Assembly (NCBI RefSeq): GCF_023516595.1
Contig: NZ_JAMGBG010000019.1
Span: forward strand, 1-64,000
Direction of reading: 5' to 3'
Length of the DNA: 64,000 nt
From: Streptomyces neyagawaensis
GTDB taxonomy: Bacteria > Actinomycetota > Actinomycetes > Streptomycetales > Streptomycetaceae
The translations under genes were made by a program, and so were the position numbers. The notes beneath the pieces were generated by a model. That model did not search any database, was not told where the DNA came from, and worked only from the letters and a program-made list of their open reading frames with translations. Positions 35,143 through 42,717 of this stretch are shown here, in pieces; position 1 is the stretch's first letter, and each line of letters opens with the position of its first letter.

Positions 35143-35856
35143 TCAGGCGAGGTGCGCGGTGTCGCCCCACCGCACCAGCTTCAGCCGTCCGCCTGTGCCG
35201 TTCCAGCACGAGACCGACGCGTTGGGGACCGGCGGCAGTGTGTCGGGGGAGGGCGCGCCCAGGCCGGCCAGGACGAAGCGGAGGGTGATGACGATCGCGT
35301 CGTGCGCCACGAGCAGCACCCGCCGTCCGGGCGCGGCCCGGTCCAGCTCCGTCATGAAGTCCCGTACGCGCAGCGCGACATCGGCCATCGCCTCGCCGCC
35401 CGGCGGCCGGTACGCCCACTCGCCGAGCAGGGCCCGTCGCGCGGCCTCCTCGGGGGCGCGGGCCCGCAGCGCGCCCGGTGGGTGCAGTTCGAAGATGCCC
35501 ATCTCCCGGTCCCGCAGGCGCTCGTCGACGAGCAGCGGAGGCGGGGTCACCCGTGGGTGCGCGGCCATGACCTGCCAGGTCTCCCGGGCCCGCGCGTACG
35601 GCGAGCAGACCACGAGGTCCGGCCCCGTCCCCTCGTCCAGCCCGGCGAGCCAGTCGCCCAGCGACCGGGCCTGTTCACGTCCCAGTGGAGACAGGGGGAC
35701 GTCCGTGTCCCGTCCGGGGACCGGCAGTTCCGTCGAGCCGGTGCGCTCGGCCTCGGCGAAGGCGACGTTCGCGGTGCTCTGCCCGTGCCGTACCACCCAC
35801 AGCCCGCGGAGTGAACTGGGCGCCGCGAGCCCGCTCTTGTGCATCTCATCGGCCAT
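35143..35856 (-). CDS. Histidine phosphatase family protein
   Basis: Phosphoglycerate mutase-like phosphatase of 237 aa. The catalytic RHG motif is in LWVVRHGQSTANVAF, the second Arg and Glu in LVVCSPYARARETWQV and DERLRDREMGIFE, and the late His in VLLVAHDAIVITLRF. The domain is complete. The substrate cannot be told. Two close ATG codons precede the motif; the one at MADEMHKSG is listed. Around and upstream of it, GACCGGATGGCC recurs, forming direct and inverted repeats. It is flanked on the 3' side by ~125 bases with no feature before the small partner gene of the zeta kinase. Confidence 0.88.
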   Translation of the reverse strand: MADEMHKSGLAAPSSLRGLWVVRHGQSTANVAFAEAERTGSTELPVPGRDTDVPLSPLGREQARSLGDWLAGLDEGTGPDLVVCSPYARARETWQVMAAHPRVTPPPLLVDERLRDREMGIFELHPPGALRARAPEEAARRALLGEWAYRPPGGEAMADVALRVRDFMTELDRAAPGRRVLLVAHDAIVITLRFVLAGLGAPSPDTLPPVPNASVSCWNGTGGRLKLVRWGDTAHLA

Positions 35857-35873
35857 CCGGTCATTCTGCTCGA

Positions 35874-35908
35874 CGGCCATCCGGTCATGCCGCTCGACCG
35901 GATGGCCG
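35874..35908. repeat. 13-bp inverted repeat upstream of the phosphatase gene
   Basis: CGGCCATCCGGTC (35874-35886) pairs with GACCGGATGGCCG (35896-35908). The same 13-base word overlaps the phosphatase start codon region at 35850-35862. GGTGTTCAGTGCGCGACC occurs twice just downstream, at 35927-35944 and 35970-35987. It may act as terminator of the SsgA-like gene or as an operator. Confidence 0.75.
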
Positions 35909-35974
35909 GCGTTCAGCGGGACCGCAGGTGTTCAGTGCGCGACCCGCCGGCGTCCCCTACGCGACCGCCGGTGT

Positions 35975-36319
35975 TCAGTGCGCGACCGGCGTCGCCGTGT
36001 ACGTGCGGCGGAGGAAGCGGATCAGGGCCTTCGTGTCGAACTGCATCACCGCGACCCCGTGGGCGGAGTGGAACTCCATGACGGCCTGGACCCGGCCGCA
36101 GGGCCAGATGCTGACGGGGCCGGCGGTCGCGGGGGTGCGCAGGCCGCGTTCGAGGAGGTCGCGGGGGAACGTCCACTCGTGGGGGCCGGGCAGCCCCACG
36201 TGGACGGCGGTGGGGCCGCCGTCGGGGTCGTAGCGGAGGATCACGGGGACCGTGTCCCGGTCCTCGGGGGAGTCCGTGACGACATGAGCCCGGGCGTACT
36301 GCTCGACGGTGACAGACAT
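35975..36319 (-). CDS. SsgA-like sporulation/cell division regulator
   Basis: SsgA-like proteins are specific to sporulating actinomycetes and guide septum site choice and spore wall steps. The 114-aa product has the family pattern: TVEQYARAHVVTDSPEDRDT, PVILRYDPDGGPTAVHVGLP, HEWTFPRDLLERGL (the conserved W-x-F-x-R-D-L-L), GPVSIWPCGR, and GVAVMQFDTKALIRFLRRTY. It is shorter than SsgB, which has about 137 residues, and lacks a C-terminal extension. The ATG is chosen for GAGGAG seven bases upstream. It is a single gene, divergent from the nickel/cobalt transporter operon. Which SsgA-like subclass it belongs to cannot be told here. Confidence 0.9.
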   Translation of the reverse strand: MSVTVEQYARAHVVTDSPEDRDTVPVILRYDPDGGPTAVHVGLPGPHEWTFPRDLLERGLRTPATAGPVSIWPCGRVQAVMEFHSAHGVAVMQFDTKALIRFLRRTYTATPVAH

Positions 36320-36475
36320 CGGGCGGCTCCTCACGCTGAGTGACCCAAGCAGAAGCTGTTGATCCGCTCTCCGTGCCCCTCCAATGTCGCATATTTTCCG
36401 CCATCCGCCCGTGGGGGAGAGTGTCGGGCCGACCAGGCACTGGCGATCCGTTCGCTATTCGAAGTGAAGGCGCTC

Positions 36476-36506
36476 TTGCAAGACCCTCGCAATAAGGCCC
36501 TATCAT
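36476..36506 (+). promoter_or_regulatory. Nur-type box and promoter of the ECF transporter operon
   Basis: TTGCAA-GACCC-TCGCAA (36476-36492) matches the Streptomyces nickel regulator Nur box tTGCaa-N5-ttGCAA with one change in the less conserved positions. Its left half could double as a -35 element. TATCAT at 36501-36506 is the likely -10 box. This suggests repression by nickel-loaded Nur. Confidence 0.7.
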
Positions 36507-36573
36507 CGTAAGGTTCCAGCCACGCGCAGCCGGATGCGATCGCCACCGGGCGATCCGGAGAGCGAGCCCTCGC

Positions 36574-37641
36574 ATGCATGTCCCCGACGGATTCATCAAT
36601 GCCCCCGTCTCGGCGGTCGCCGGTGTCGTTGCCGCAGGTGCTGTCGCCGTCAGCCTGCGCGGGGCGCGCCGGGAGCTGGACGAGCGGACGGCGCCGCTCG
36701 CCGGACTGGTCGCCGCGTTCATCTTCGCCGTGCAGATGCTGAACTTCCCGGTCGCGGCCGGCACCAGCGGACACCTGCTGGGAGGTGCGCTCGCCGCGAT
36801 ACTCGTGGGCCCCTGTACCGGGGTGCTGTGCGTGTCCGTGGTGCTCCTCATGCAGGGCATCCTCTTCGCCGACGGCGGCCTGACCGCGCTCGGCGTGAAC
36901 ATCACCATCATGGCCGTCGTCACCACCGTCGTGGCGTACGCCGTCTTCCGCGGGCTGGTCAAGGTCCTGCCGAGGAAGCGCCGCTCCGTGACCGTCTCCG
37001 CCTTCGTCGCCGCGCTCCTCTCGGTGCCCGCCGCGGCCGTCGCGTTCACCTTCGTCTACGCGATCGGCGGCACCACGGACGTGCCGCTCGGCTCCGTCCT
37101 CACCGCCATGGTCGGCGTGCACACCCTCATCGGCATCGGCGAGGCCGCGATCACCGCCGCCACGGTCGGCGCCGTCATCGCCGTACGCCCGGACCTCGTG
37201 CACGGCGCCCGCGGGCTGACCGCCCCGCTCAAGCTCCGGGTGAACGGCGAGCTCGTCGACGCCGCCCCCGCCGCCGGTCCCGCGCCCGTGCCGGTGGCCG
37301 CCCGGTCGCCCCGCAAGCTCCTCCTCGCCGGGCTCGGCACCTCCCTCCTCCTCGCCGGTGTCGTCAGCTTCTACGCCTCCGCGAACCCGGACGGGCTGGA
37401 GAAGGTCGCCGCCGACAAGGGCATCGACGCCAAGGTGGAGGACCACGCGGCCGCCGACTCCCCGCTCGCCGACTACGGCGTGAAGGGCCTCACCGACGCC
37501 CGGCTCTCCGGTGGTCTCGCGGGCGTGATCGGCGTCGGCGTCACCGTCGTCGCCGGCACCGGGATCTTCTGGGCCGTGCGCAGGCGCCGGGCCGGCGAGA
37601 CCGAGACGACCTCCCCGTCCTCCCTGCCCGAGAGCGTCTGA
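36574..37641 (+). CDS. ECF transporter CbiM/NikM substrate-binding component fused to N
   Basis: Integral membrane S-component for Ni2+ or Co2+ uptake. It starts with the diagnostic MHVPDGFI, whose N-terminal amine and His2 bind the metal. Seven or so hydrophobic segments follow, including LLGGALAAILVGPCTGVLCV, and GVHTLIGIGEAAITAATVGAV carries further conserved residues. From about residue 245 the sequence matches the CbiN/NikN part with two more helices separated by an external loop (NPDGLEKVAADKGID), so this is an MN fusion of 355 aa. The next gene, cbiQ-like, starts one base after its stop. A Nur-type box upstream favours nickel over cobalt; no B12 riboswitch is visible. Confidence 0.93.
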   Translation: MHVPDGFINAPVSAVAGVVAAGAVAVSLRGARRELDERTAPLAGLVAAFIFAVQMLNFPVAAGTSGHLLGGALAAILVGPCTGVLCVSVVLLMQGILFADGGLTALGVNITIMAVVTTVVAYAVFRGLVKVLPRKRRSVTVSAFVAALLSVPAAAVAFTFVYAIGGTTDVPLGSVLTAMVGVHTLIGIGEAAITAATVGAVIAVRPDLVHGARGLTAPLKLRVNGELVDAAPAAGPAPVPVAARSPRKLLLAGLGTSLLLAGVVSFYASANPDGLEKVAADKGIDAKVEDHAAADSPLADYGVKGLTDARLSGGLAGVIGVGVTVVAGTGIFWAVRRRRAGETETTSPSSLPESV

Positions 37642-37642
37642 C

Positions 37643-38404
37643 ATGGGCGCCGGTCACGCCCACAAGCTCTACCGGCACGCGCACTCGCCGGTGCACGCCC
37701 TGCCGCCGCACACCAAACTCGCGGCCGTCTTCGCCTTCGTGGTCGTCGTCGTGTCGACCCCGCGCGAGGCGATGTGGGCGTTCGCGCTGTACGCGGTGCT
37801 CCTCGCCACGGTCGCGGGCATCGCCCGGGTGCCCGCCGGGTTCCTGCTGCGGCGGCTGCTGATCGAGGTGCCGTTCGTCGCCTTCGCCCTGCTCATGCCG
37901 TTCGTGGCGCAGGGCGAACGGGTCGAGGTGCTCGGCATGTCGCTGAGCGTCGGCGGACTGTGGGGCGCCTGGAACGTCCTCGCCAAGGGCACCCTCGGTG
38001 TCGCCGCGTCCGTCCTCCTCGCCGCCACCACCGAACTGCGCGAACTCCTCCTCGGGCTGCAACGCCTCAAGCTGCCGCCGCTGCTCGTCCAGATCGCCTC
38101 CTTCATGATCCGCTACGGCGACGTCATCACCGACGAGATGCGCCGGATGCGGATCGCCCGCGAGTCACGCGGTTTCGAGGCGAGCGGCGTACGGCACTGG
38201 GGCGTGCTCGCCAAGTCCGCCGGGGCGCTGTTCATCCGCTCCTACGAACGCGGGGAACGCGTCCACCTCGCCATGATCAGCCGGGGGTACGCCGGCACCA
38301 TGCCCGTGATCGACGAGGTGACCGCCTCGCGGGCGCAGTGGTCGTACGCCTCCGCCCTCCCGTTCGCCGCGCTCGTCGTCTGTCTGCTGGGATGGACCCT
38401 GTGA
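37643..38404 (+). CDS. ECF transporter transmembrane component CbiQ
   Basis: T-component that couples the metal-binding subunit to the ATPase. The 253-aa protein has hydrophobic segments HTKLAAVFAFVVVVVST, AFALYAVLLATVAGI and FVAFALLMPFVA, and ends in ASALPFAALVVCLLGW. The family coupling motif appears as MRRMRIARESRGFE (Ala-Arg-Gly type signature) with a second ARG-like AMISRGYAG. His-rich residues near the start (GHAHKLYRHAHSPVHALPPH) are common in CbiQ. It is one base from the MN gene and overlaps the ATPase gene by four bases, so all three are made together. Confidence 0.93.
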   Translation: MGAGHAHKLYRHAHSPVHALPPHTKLAAVFAFVVVVVSTPREAMWAFALYAVLLATVAGIARVPAGFLLRRLLIEVPFVAFALLMPFVAQGERVEVLGMSLSVGGLWGAWNVLAKGTLGVAASVLLAATTELRELLLGLQRLKLPPLLVQIASFMIRYGDVITDEMRRMRIARESRGFEASGVRHWGVLAKSAGALFIRSYERGERVHLAMISRGYAGTMPVIDEVTASRAQWSYASALPFAALVVCLLGWTL

Positions 38405-39171
38405 CCGTGTCCAAGGAATCCGCACACCCCTCCCTCGAAGTCGCCGGGCTCGCCTTCGCCTACCCCGACGGCCACCAGGCCCTCTTCGGCGTCGACTTCA
38501 CCATCGGCCGGGGCGAACGGGTCGCGCTGCTCGGGCCGAACGGCGCCGGCAAGACCACCCTCGTCCTGCACCTCAACGGCATCCTCACCGGGGGCGCCGG
38601 CACGGTCGCCGTCGCCGGACTGCCGGTCGGCAAGCAGCACATGGCGGAGATCCGGCGGAAGGTCGGCATCGTCTTCCAGGACCCCGACGACCAGCTGTTC
38701 ATGCCGACCGTGCGGGAGGACGTCGCGTTCGGCCCGGCCGCGGCCGGGATGAAGGGCCCCGAACTGGAGGCCCGCGTCGACCGCGCGCTCGCCCGGGTCG
38801 GCATGGCCGAGTTCAAGGACCGGCCGCCGCACCACCTCTCCTTCGGCCAGCGCCGCCGGGTCGCCGTCGCCACCGTGCTCGCCATGGAGCCCGAGATCCT
38901 CGTCCTCGACGAACCGTCGTCCAACCTCGACCCCGCCTCCCGCCGCGAACTCGCCGACATCCTGCGCTCCTTGGACGTCACCGTCCTCATGGTCACCCAC
39001 GACCTGCCGTACGCCCTGGAGCTGTGCCCGCGTTCGCTGGTGCTCAGCGAGGGCGTCATCGCGGCCGACGGACCCACCGGTGAACTCCTCGCGGACGACG
39101 AGCTGATGCGGGCCCACCGCCTGGAGTTGCCGTTCGGCTTCGACCCGAGGTCGGTCGCCGCGGGGAGCTGA
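38401..39171 (+). CDS. ECF transporter ATPase CbiO
   Basis: ABC ATPase that powers the nickel/cobalt importer, 256 aa. Walker A is LLGPNGAGKTT, the Q-loop VGIVFQDPDDQLF, the signature HLSFGQRRRVAVA (a common CbiO variant of LSGGQ), Walker B EILVLDEPSSNLD, and the switch His in MVTHDLPYALE. The GTG start overlaps the cbiQ stop (GTGA); an ATG nine bases upstream is also in frame. The C-terminal tail is short. It closes the operon; the MarR gene follows six bases later and may be reached by the same transcript. Confidence 0.93.
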   Translation: MTVSKESAHPSLEVAGLAFAYPDGHQALFGVDFTIGRGERVALLGPNGAGKTTLVLHLNGILTGGAGTVAVAGLPVGKQHMAEIRRKVGIVFQDPDDQLFMPTVREDVAFGPAAAGMKGPELEARVDRALARVGMAEFKDRPPHHLSFGQRRRVAVATVLAMEPEILVLDEPSSNLDPASRRELADILRSLDVTVLMVTHDLPYALELCPRSLVLSEGVIAADGPTGELLADDELMRAHRLELPFGFDPRSVAAGS

Positions 39172-39176
39172 GGACA

Positions 39177-39659
39177 ATGGGGCGCGTGACGAACCAAGAG
39201 GACGCCGCGGGGCCCGGGTCGCTGCTCCTCGACGAGCAGCTGTGCTTCGCGCTGTACGCGGCCCAGCGCGCGGTCACGGCCGCGTACCGCCCGCTGCTCG
39301 ACGAACTCGGCCTCACCTACCCGCAGTACCTGGTCATGCTCTGCCTGTGGGAGCGACGTGAGACCACGGTCAAGGAGCTGGCCGGCGCCCTGCGGCTGGA
39401 CTACGGCACGGTCTCGCCGCTGCTGAAGCGGCTGGAGTCGGCGGGCCTGCTGAGCCGACGCCGCTCCGCGCGCGACGAGCGCTCGGTCCGGATCACGCTC
39501 ACCGGGCCCGGCGAACAGCTCCGCGACCGGGCGGAGGCCGTCCCGGAGACACTGGCCGCCGCCACGGGCCTGCGGGGCGGCGACGTGGCCCGCCTGCGGG
39601 CGGAGCTGTGGGAGCTGGCGGCACGGGCGGAGCGGTCGACGCGGAAGACGGCCACCTGA
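39177..39659 (+). CDS. ohrR: MarR family regulator, OhrR-like
   Basis: Winged-helix repressor of 160 aa resembling OhrR, which senses organic hydroperoxides through a reactive Cys. Cys23 in LLLDEQLCFALYAAQRA is at the expected place and is followed by the conserved aromatic and Tyr residues. The helix-turn-helix and wing read TVKELAGALRLDYGTVSPLL and LLSRRRSARDERSVRITLT. The neighbour ohr supports the assignment. In several Streptomyces ohrR and ohrA are divergent; here ohrR comes first on the same strand, only six bases after the transporter ATPase gene. Its last codons lie inside the first unit of a 33-bp tandem repeat array. A GTG three codons later is an alternative start. Confidence 0.9.
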   Translation: MGRVTNQEDAAGPGSLLLDEQLCFALYAAQRAVTAAYRPLLDELGLTYPQYLVMLCLWERRETTVKELAGALRLDYGTVSPLLKRLESAGLLSRRRSARDERSVRITLTGPGEQLRDRAEAVPETLAAATGLRGGDVARLRAELWELAARAERSTRKTAT

Positions 39660-39796
39660 CGGGCACGGTCGACGCGCAAGACGGCCGCCTCACGGGGACG
39701 GTCCACACCCAAGACGGCCACCTGACGGGGACGGTCCACACCCAAGACGGCCACCTGACGGGGACGGTCCACACCCAAGACGGCCACCTGACGGGG
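39632..39796. repeat. 33-bp tandem repeat array, five units
   Basis: Five direct units of exactly 33 bp with no spacers. Units three to five are identical (beginning ACGGTCCACACCCAAGACGG). Unit two differs at a few bases, and unit one contains the end of ohrR. In one frame each unit would encode TVHTQDGHLTG. The array fills most of the gap between ohrR and the ohr promoter. Confidence 0.95.
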
Positions 39797-39860
39797 ACGG
39801 ATGCGGCCCCGCAACACCGCTCACCGCGCCCCTGTCTCCGGGGCCACTCGTTGTTACCGC

Positions 39861-39907
39861 CGGTTACTACCCCCTGGTAACCACTCCCACCTACCAGCCG
39901 GTACCTT
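39861..39907 (+). promoter_or_regulatory. Promoter and probable OhrR operator of ohr
   Basis: GGTTAC (39861-39866) and GTAACC (39876-39881) form an inverted repeat; a further GTTACC lies just upstream. TACCTT at 39902-39907 is a likely -10 box. The inverted repeat would overlap the -35 region, a fitting site for OhrR. Confidence 0.55.
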
Positions 39908-39952
39908 GTGCACGATGTACTTGTGCGCGCTTTTCCTGGGGGAGGCTCATTC

Positions 39953-40435
39953 ATGACTGACGGCGCCGCTGTCGAGACCCGCTCCGACACTCCTCCGGAG
40001 GCCCGTCCGGACACCCGTCCGGCGAAGATCATGTACGTGGCCGAGGCCACCGCGCACGGTGGCCGGGACGGCTACATCAGCAGCCAGGACGGCTACATCG
40101 ACCTGAAGGTCGCCATGCCCCCCGAGCTGGGTGGCGACGGCAACGGCACCAACCCCGAGCAGCTGTTCGCGGCCGGTTACAGCTCCTGCTTCCACAACGC
40201 GCTGGTCCTCGTCGGCCGCCGCGAGGGCTACGACCTCACCGGCTCCACGGTCGCCGCGAAGGTGGGCATCGGCCCCAACAAGCAGCGCGGCTACGGCCTC
40301 GCCGTCGCCCTCAGCGTCTCCCTGCCCGTCCTCGACCAGGACATCGCGGCGAAGCTCGTGGACGCGGCCCACCAGGTCTGCCCCTACTCCAACGCCACCC
40401 GCGGCAACATCGACGTGACGATCGTGCTGGGCTGA
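39953..40435 (+). CDS. ohr: Organic hydroperoxide resistance protein Ohr
   Basis: Thiol peroxidase of the Ohr/OsmC family that reduces organic hydroperoxides. The 160-aa protein has both catalytic cysteines: Cys79 in AAGYSSCFHNALVL and Cys143 in HQVCPYSNATRGN. The first ~25 residues are a loose extension before KIMYVAEATAHGGRDG, which is the usual start of Ohr. GGGAGG lies seven bases before the ATG. It follows ohrR on the same strand, separated by the tandem repeat array and a promoter with an inverted repeat. No further gene is obviously in its transcript. Confidence 0.95.
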   Translation: MTDGAAVETRSDTPPEARPDTRPAKIMYVAEATAHGGRDGYISSQDGYIDLKVAMPPELGGDGNGTNPEQLFAAGYSSCFHNALVLVGRREGYDLTGSTVAAKVGIGPNKQRGYGLAVALSVSLPVLDQDIAAKLVDAAHQVCPYSNATRGNIDVTIVLG

Positions 40436-40555
40436 GGCCCCACGGGGCATGGGGGAAGTCCGGCGCTGCACCCCGAGCCCCGGCCGGAGGAATCCCCCGC
40501 CGTGCGTGTACGTTGCACCCGTCGTCGTGGCGAGTGAACGGAACGGAGCGCCGGC

Positions 40556-41716
40556 GTGGATGTGAACGGCACGGTCGCCGAGGGCTTCGAGCCGGTGCGG
40601 GAGGCGTTCCTCCGCAACTTCGAGGCGTTCGGCGAGAAGGGCGCGGCGGTCGTCGTCTACCGGCACGGCCGCAAGGTCGTCGACCTGTGGGCCGGCACCC
40701 GCGACGTGGACGGCGACGAGCCTTGGCAGCCGGGCACCGCCCAGATCCTGCGCTCCGCCACCAAGGGCGTCGCCGCCGCCGCGCTGCTGATGCTGGCCGA
40801 GCGCGGCGAGCTGGACCTGGACGCCCCGGTGGGCCGCTACTGGCCCGAGTTCAAGGCGCACGGCAAGGACGGCGTCCTCGTACGGCACGTCCTCAACCAC
40901 CGGGCGGGCCTGCCCGTCCTCGACCACCCCCTCACCCCCGCCGAGGCGTTGGACCCCCGCCGCGGCCCCGACGCCGTCGCCGCGCAGGCCCCCGCCTGGG
41001 AGCCCGGCACCGCGCACGGCTACCACCCCCTGACGTACGGCTGGCTCCTCGACGAGCTGGTCCGGCGTGTGACGGGCCGGGGCGCCGGTGAGTGGATCGC
41101 GTCGGAGATCGCGGCGCCCCTCGGGCTCGACCTCTGGCTCGGTCTGCCCGACTCGGTGGCGGCCGAGGGCCGGGTGGGCCGCGCCGGGCGGCTGCCGTCG
41201 GCACCCGAACCCACCGGGGGACTGCGCGTGCGCGCGAAGCGGTCGGTCACCGCCGCCTACGACGACCCCGACTCCCTCACCCGGCGCGCTTTCGCCGCGA
41301 TCACCCCGTTCCCCGACCAGAACGACCCCGCGTACCGCGCGACGGCGCTGCCCGCCACCAACGGCATCGCCACGGCGGACGCCCTGGCCCGCTTCTACGC
41401 CGCGCTGATCGGCGAGATCGACGGCGTACGGCTGCTCGCCCCGGCCACGATGGAGGCGGCCCGCGGGGAGGAGTCGGCCGGCCCCGACCGCACCCTCGTC
41501 ATCAACACCCGCTTCGGCCTCGGCTACATGCTGCACGGCACCGCGTCCCCGCTCCTCGGCCCCGGCTCCTTCGGCCACCCCGGCCGGGGCGGCCCCCTCG
41601 GCTTCGCCGACCCGGACACGGCCACGGCGTTCGCCTACGTCACCAACGGCTACCGCAAAACGGTCACAGCGGACCCGAGGGCCCAGTCTCTGGTAAAGGC
41701 GCTTCGCGCCCTTTAG
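40556..41716 (+). CDS. Serine hydrolase, class C beta-lactamase fold
   Basis: Cytoplasmic esterase/peptidase of the beta-lactamase-like fold, 386 aa. The SxxK motif is SATK in ILRSATKGVAAAALL near residue 67, and a Tyr-containing second motif lies in GTAHGYHPLTYGWLLDEL. The third motif region reads FGHPGRGGPLGFADPD, where HxG replaces KTG as in EstB-type esterases. There is no signal peptide, which fits an esterase rather than a beta-lactamase. The GTG start has GGAG seven bases upstream. The stop codon TAG is part of an interspersed repeat element that starts exactly there. Confidence 0.9.
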   Translation: MDVNGTVAEGFEPVREAFLRNFEAFGEKGAAVVVYRHGRKVVDLWAGTRDVDGDEPWQPGTAQILRSATKGVAAAALLMLAERGELDLDAPVGRYWPEFKAHGKDGVLVRHVLNHRAGLPVLDHPLTPAEALDPRRGPDAVAAQAPAWEPGTAHGYHPLTYGWLLDELVRRVTGRGAGEWIASEIAAPLGLDLWLGLPDSVAAEGRVGRAGRLPSAPEPTGGLRVRAKRSVTAAYDDPDSLTRRAFAAITPFPDQNDPAYRATALPATNGIATADALARFYAALIGEIDGVRLLAPATMEAARGEESAGPDRTLVINTRFGLGYMLHGTASPLLGPGSFGHPGRGGPLGFADPDTATAFAYVTNGYRKTVTADPRAQSLVKALRAL

Positions 41717-41783
41717 GGGCGCGGGGCGGTGACACATGCGGCTCCGCCGCGTGGGCGCGACCAGTCCCCACCCACCCGCAGCC
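41714..41783 (+). repeat. Interspersed repeat copy 1 (half element)
   Basis: Begins with TAGGGGCGCGGGGCGGTGAC, the right-arm form shared with copy 2, and ends in the CCCCACCCACCCGCAGCC border. No left arm is present. It overlaps the stop codon of the serine hydrolase gene. Confidence 0.85.
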
Positions 41784-42104
41784 GCCAACGAGAGCGCGCC
41801 CCGACCCATAAGGCGCCCCGCCCCACCCCAGCGGAGCGAAGACGCGGCCGCCCGGACACCGAAGACGCCCCAGAACTCCCCCGCAGAATGCCCTGGCGCG
41901 CTCCGATGAACCGGACGGCCGCCCTCCGTGAGCGGCGATCCCAGCATGCGCGACACGGCTCGCGCTGTCGTTCGCACCCAGTCCACAGTCGCTTGGCACC
42001 CCGTCCACGGCCGACCGCCCGACGGCCCCACCGACACGGCGGACGGCTGCCCACGGCCGCGCGGGGCCGCGGGCAGCCGCCCGGTCACCCGGACATGTCG
42101 CAGC
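41784..42104. other. Intergenic stretch without recognisable features
   Basis: About 320 bases between the repeat copy and the end of the DUF1876 gene. Open frames exist but show no family-like sequence. I see no terminator, RNA or repeat beyond the adjoining copy 1. Confidence 0.5.
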
Positions 42105-42380
42105 TCAGAGGGCTATCGGGTGGGACGTCCTGCCCGTCGCCTCGTCTATCTCGTCGTGCGCCTTGGTGAGCAGTTTCATGGCCAGCTCGTTGAGGGCCCG
42201 GGCGCCCGCTATCTCCTCGCCGACCCGTGGCTGATTGGAGTCGGTGTGGTGGCGGCTCGCGTACCCGTTGGCCCGGACCTCTTTGCCGTCGGGCAGCCGT
42301 ACGAGCGCCGCCGCCCGTGTCTTCTGTTCGTCCTCCTGGAACTCCAGCTCGATGTGCCATCCCACAGCGGTGTGCATCAT
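42105..42380 (-). CDS. DUF1876 domain protein
   Basis: Small 91-aa protein of the DUF1876 family, which is widespread in actinobacteria and has a dsRBD-like fold of unknown role. Diagnostic parts are HIELEFQEDEQKTRAAALVR, the GYASRHHTDSNQPRVGEEIA segment and the final helix ALNELAMKLLTKAHDEI. The second of two adjacent ATG options has GGAGG eight bases upstream. It is a single gene, convergent with the serine hydrolase and divergent from the lipoprotein gene. Confidence 0.85.
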   Translation of the reverse strand: MMHTAVGWHIELEFQEDEQKTRAAALVRLPDGKEVRANGYASRHHTDSNQPRVGEEIAGARALNELAMKLLTKAHDEIDEATGRTSHPIAL

Positions 42381-42717
42381 GACGATCACCTCCGGAAACC
42401 CGCTGTTTCCAGAGTGCTCCTCCGGGCCCGCCGACGCACGGTCTGGCCGAGCCGCGGCCTCCGCGGCCCCCGCCCACCCGGTCGCCGACAGCCTGCGCTC
42501 GCTCAGGGCGCGGCTGAGGGTGACGGGTGATGAGCCCCGACCTGCGCCGGAGGCCGGTGAGCCGACGATCTCTGCTCATAGGTCGCTGGGGCCAGGTCGG
42601 GCGAGCGTGCCGGGCCTGCTTCAGGGGGCGTGGATGGCTGCCGGGCGGGTGGCCAGACCTGCCAAGATGCGGAGCGGTTCGTTTCGGTAGCCTGCCGCCC
42701 TACACCTCAGGGGGACC
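42381..42717. other. Divergent intergenic region, DUF1876 / lipoprotein
   Basis: About 340 bases. TAGCCT at 42688-42693 is a possible -10 box for the lipoprotein gene. A plus-strand open frame crosses most of the region but shows no recognisable domain. Confidence 0.4.

Noticed and set aside
36335..36573. Cobalamin riboswitch upstream of the ECF transporter
   Set aside because: No B12-box-like or long structured leader is visible; the leader after the -10 box is only about 60 bases.
39632..39796. CRISPR array
   Set aside because: The 33-bp units are directly adjacent without spacers, and no cas genes are present. It is a simple tandem repeat.
39608..39880. Repeat peptide gene with eleven-residue units across the tandem array
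   Set aside because: The frame overlaps ohrR out of frame, has no convincing start or ribosome binding site, and is explained by the 33-bp period.
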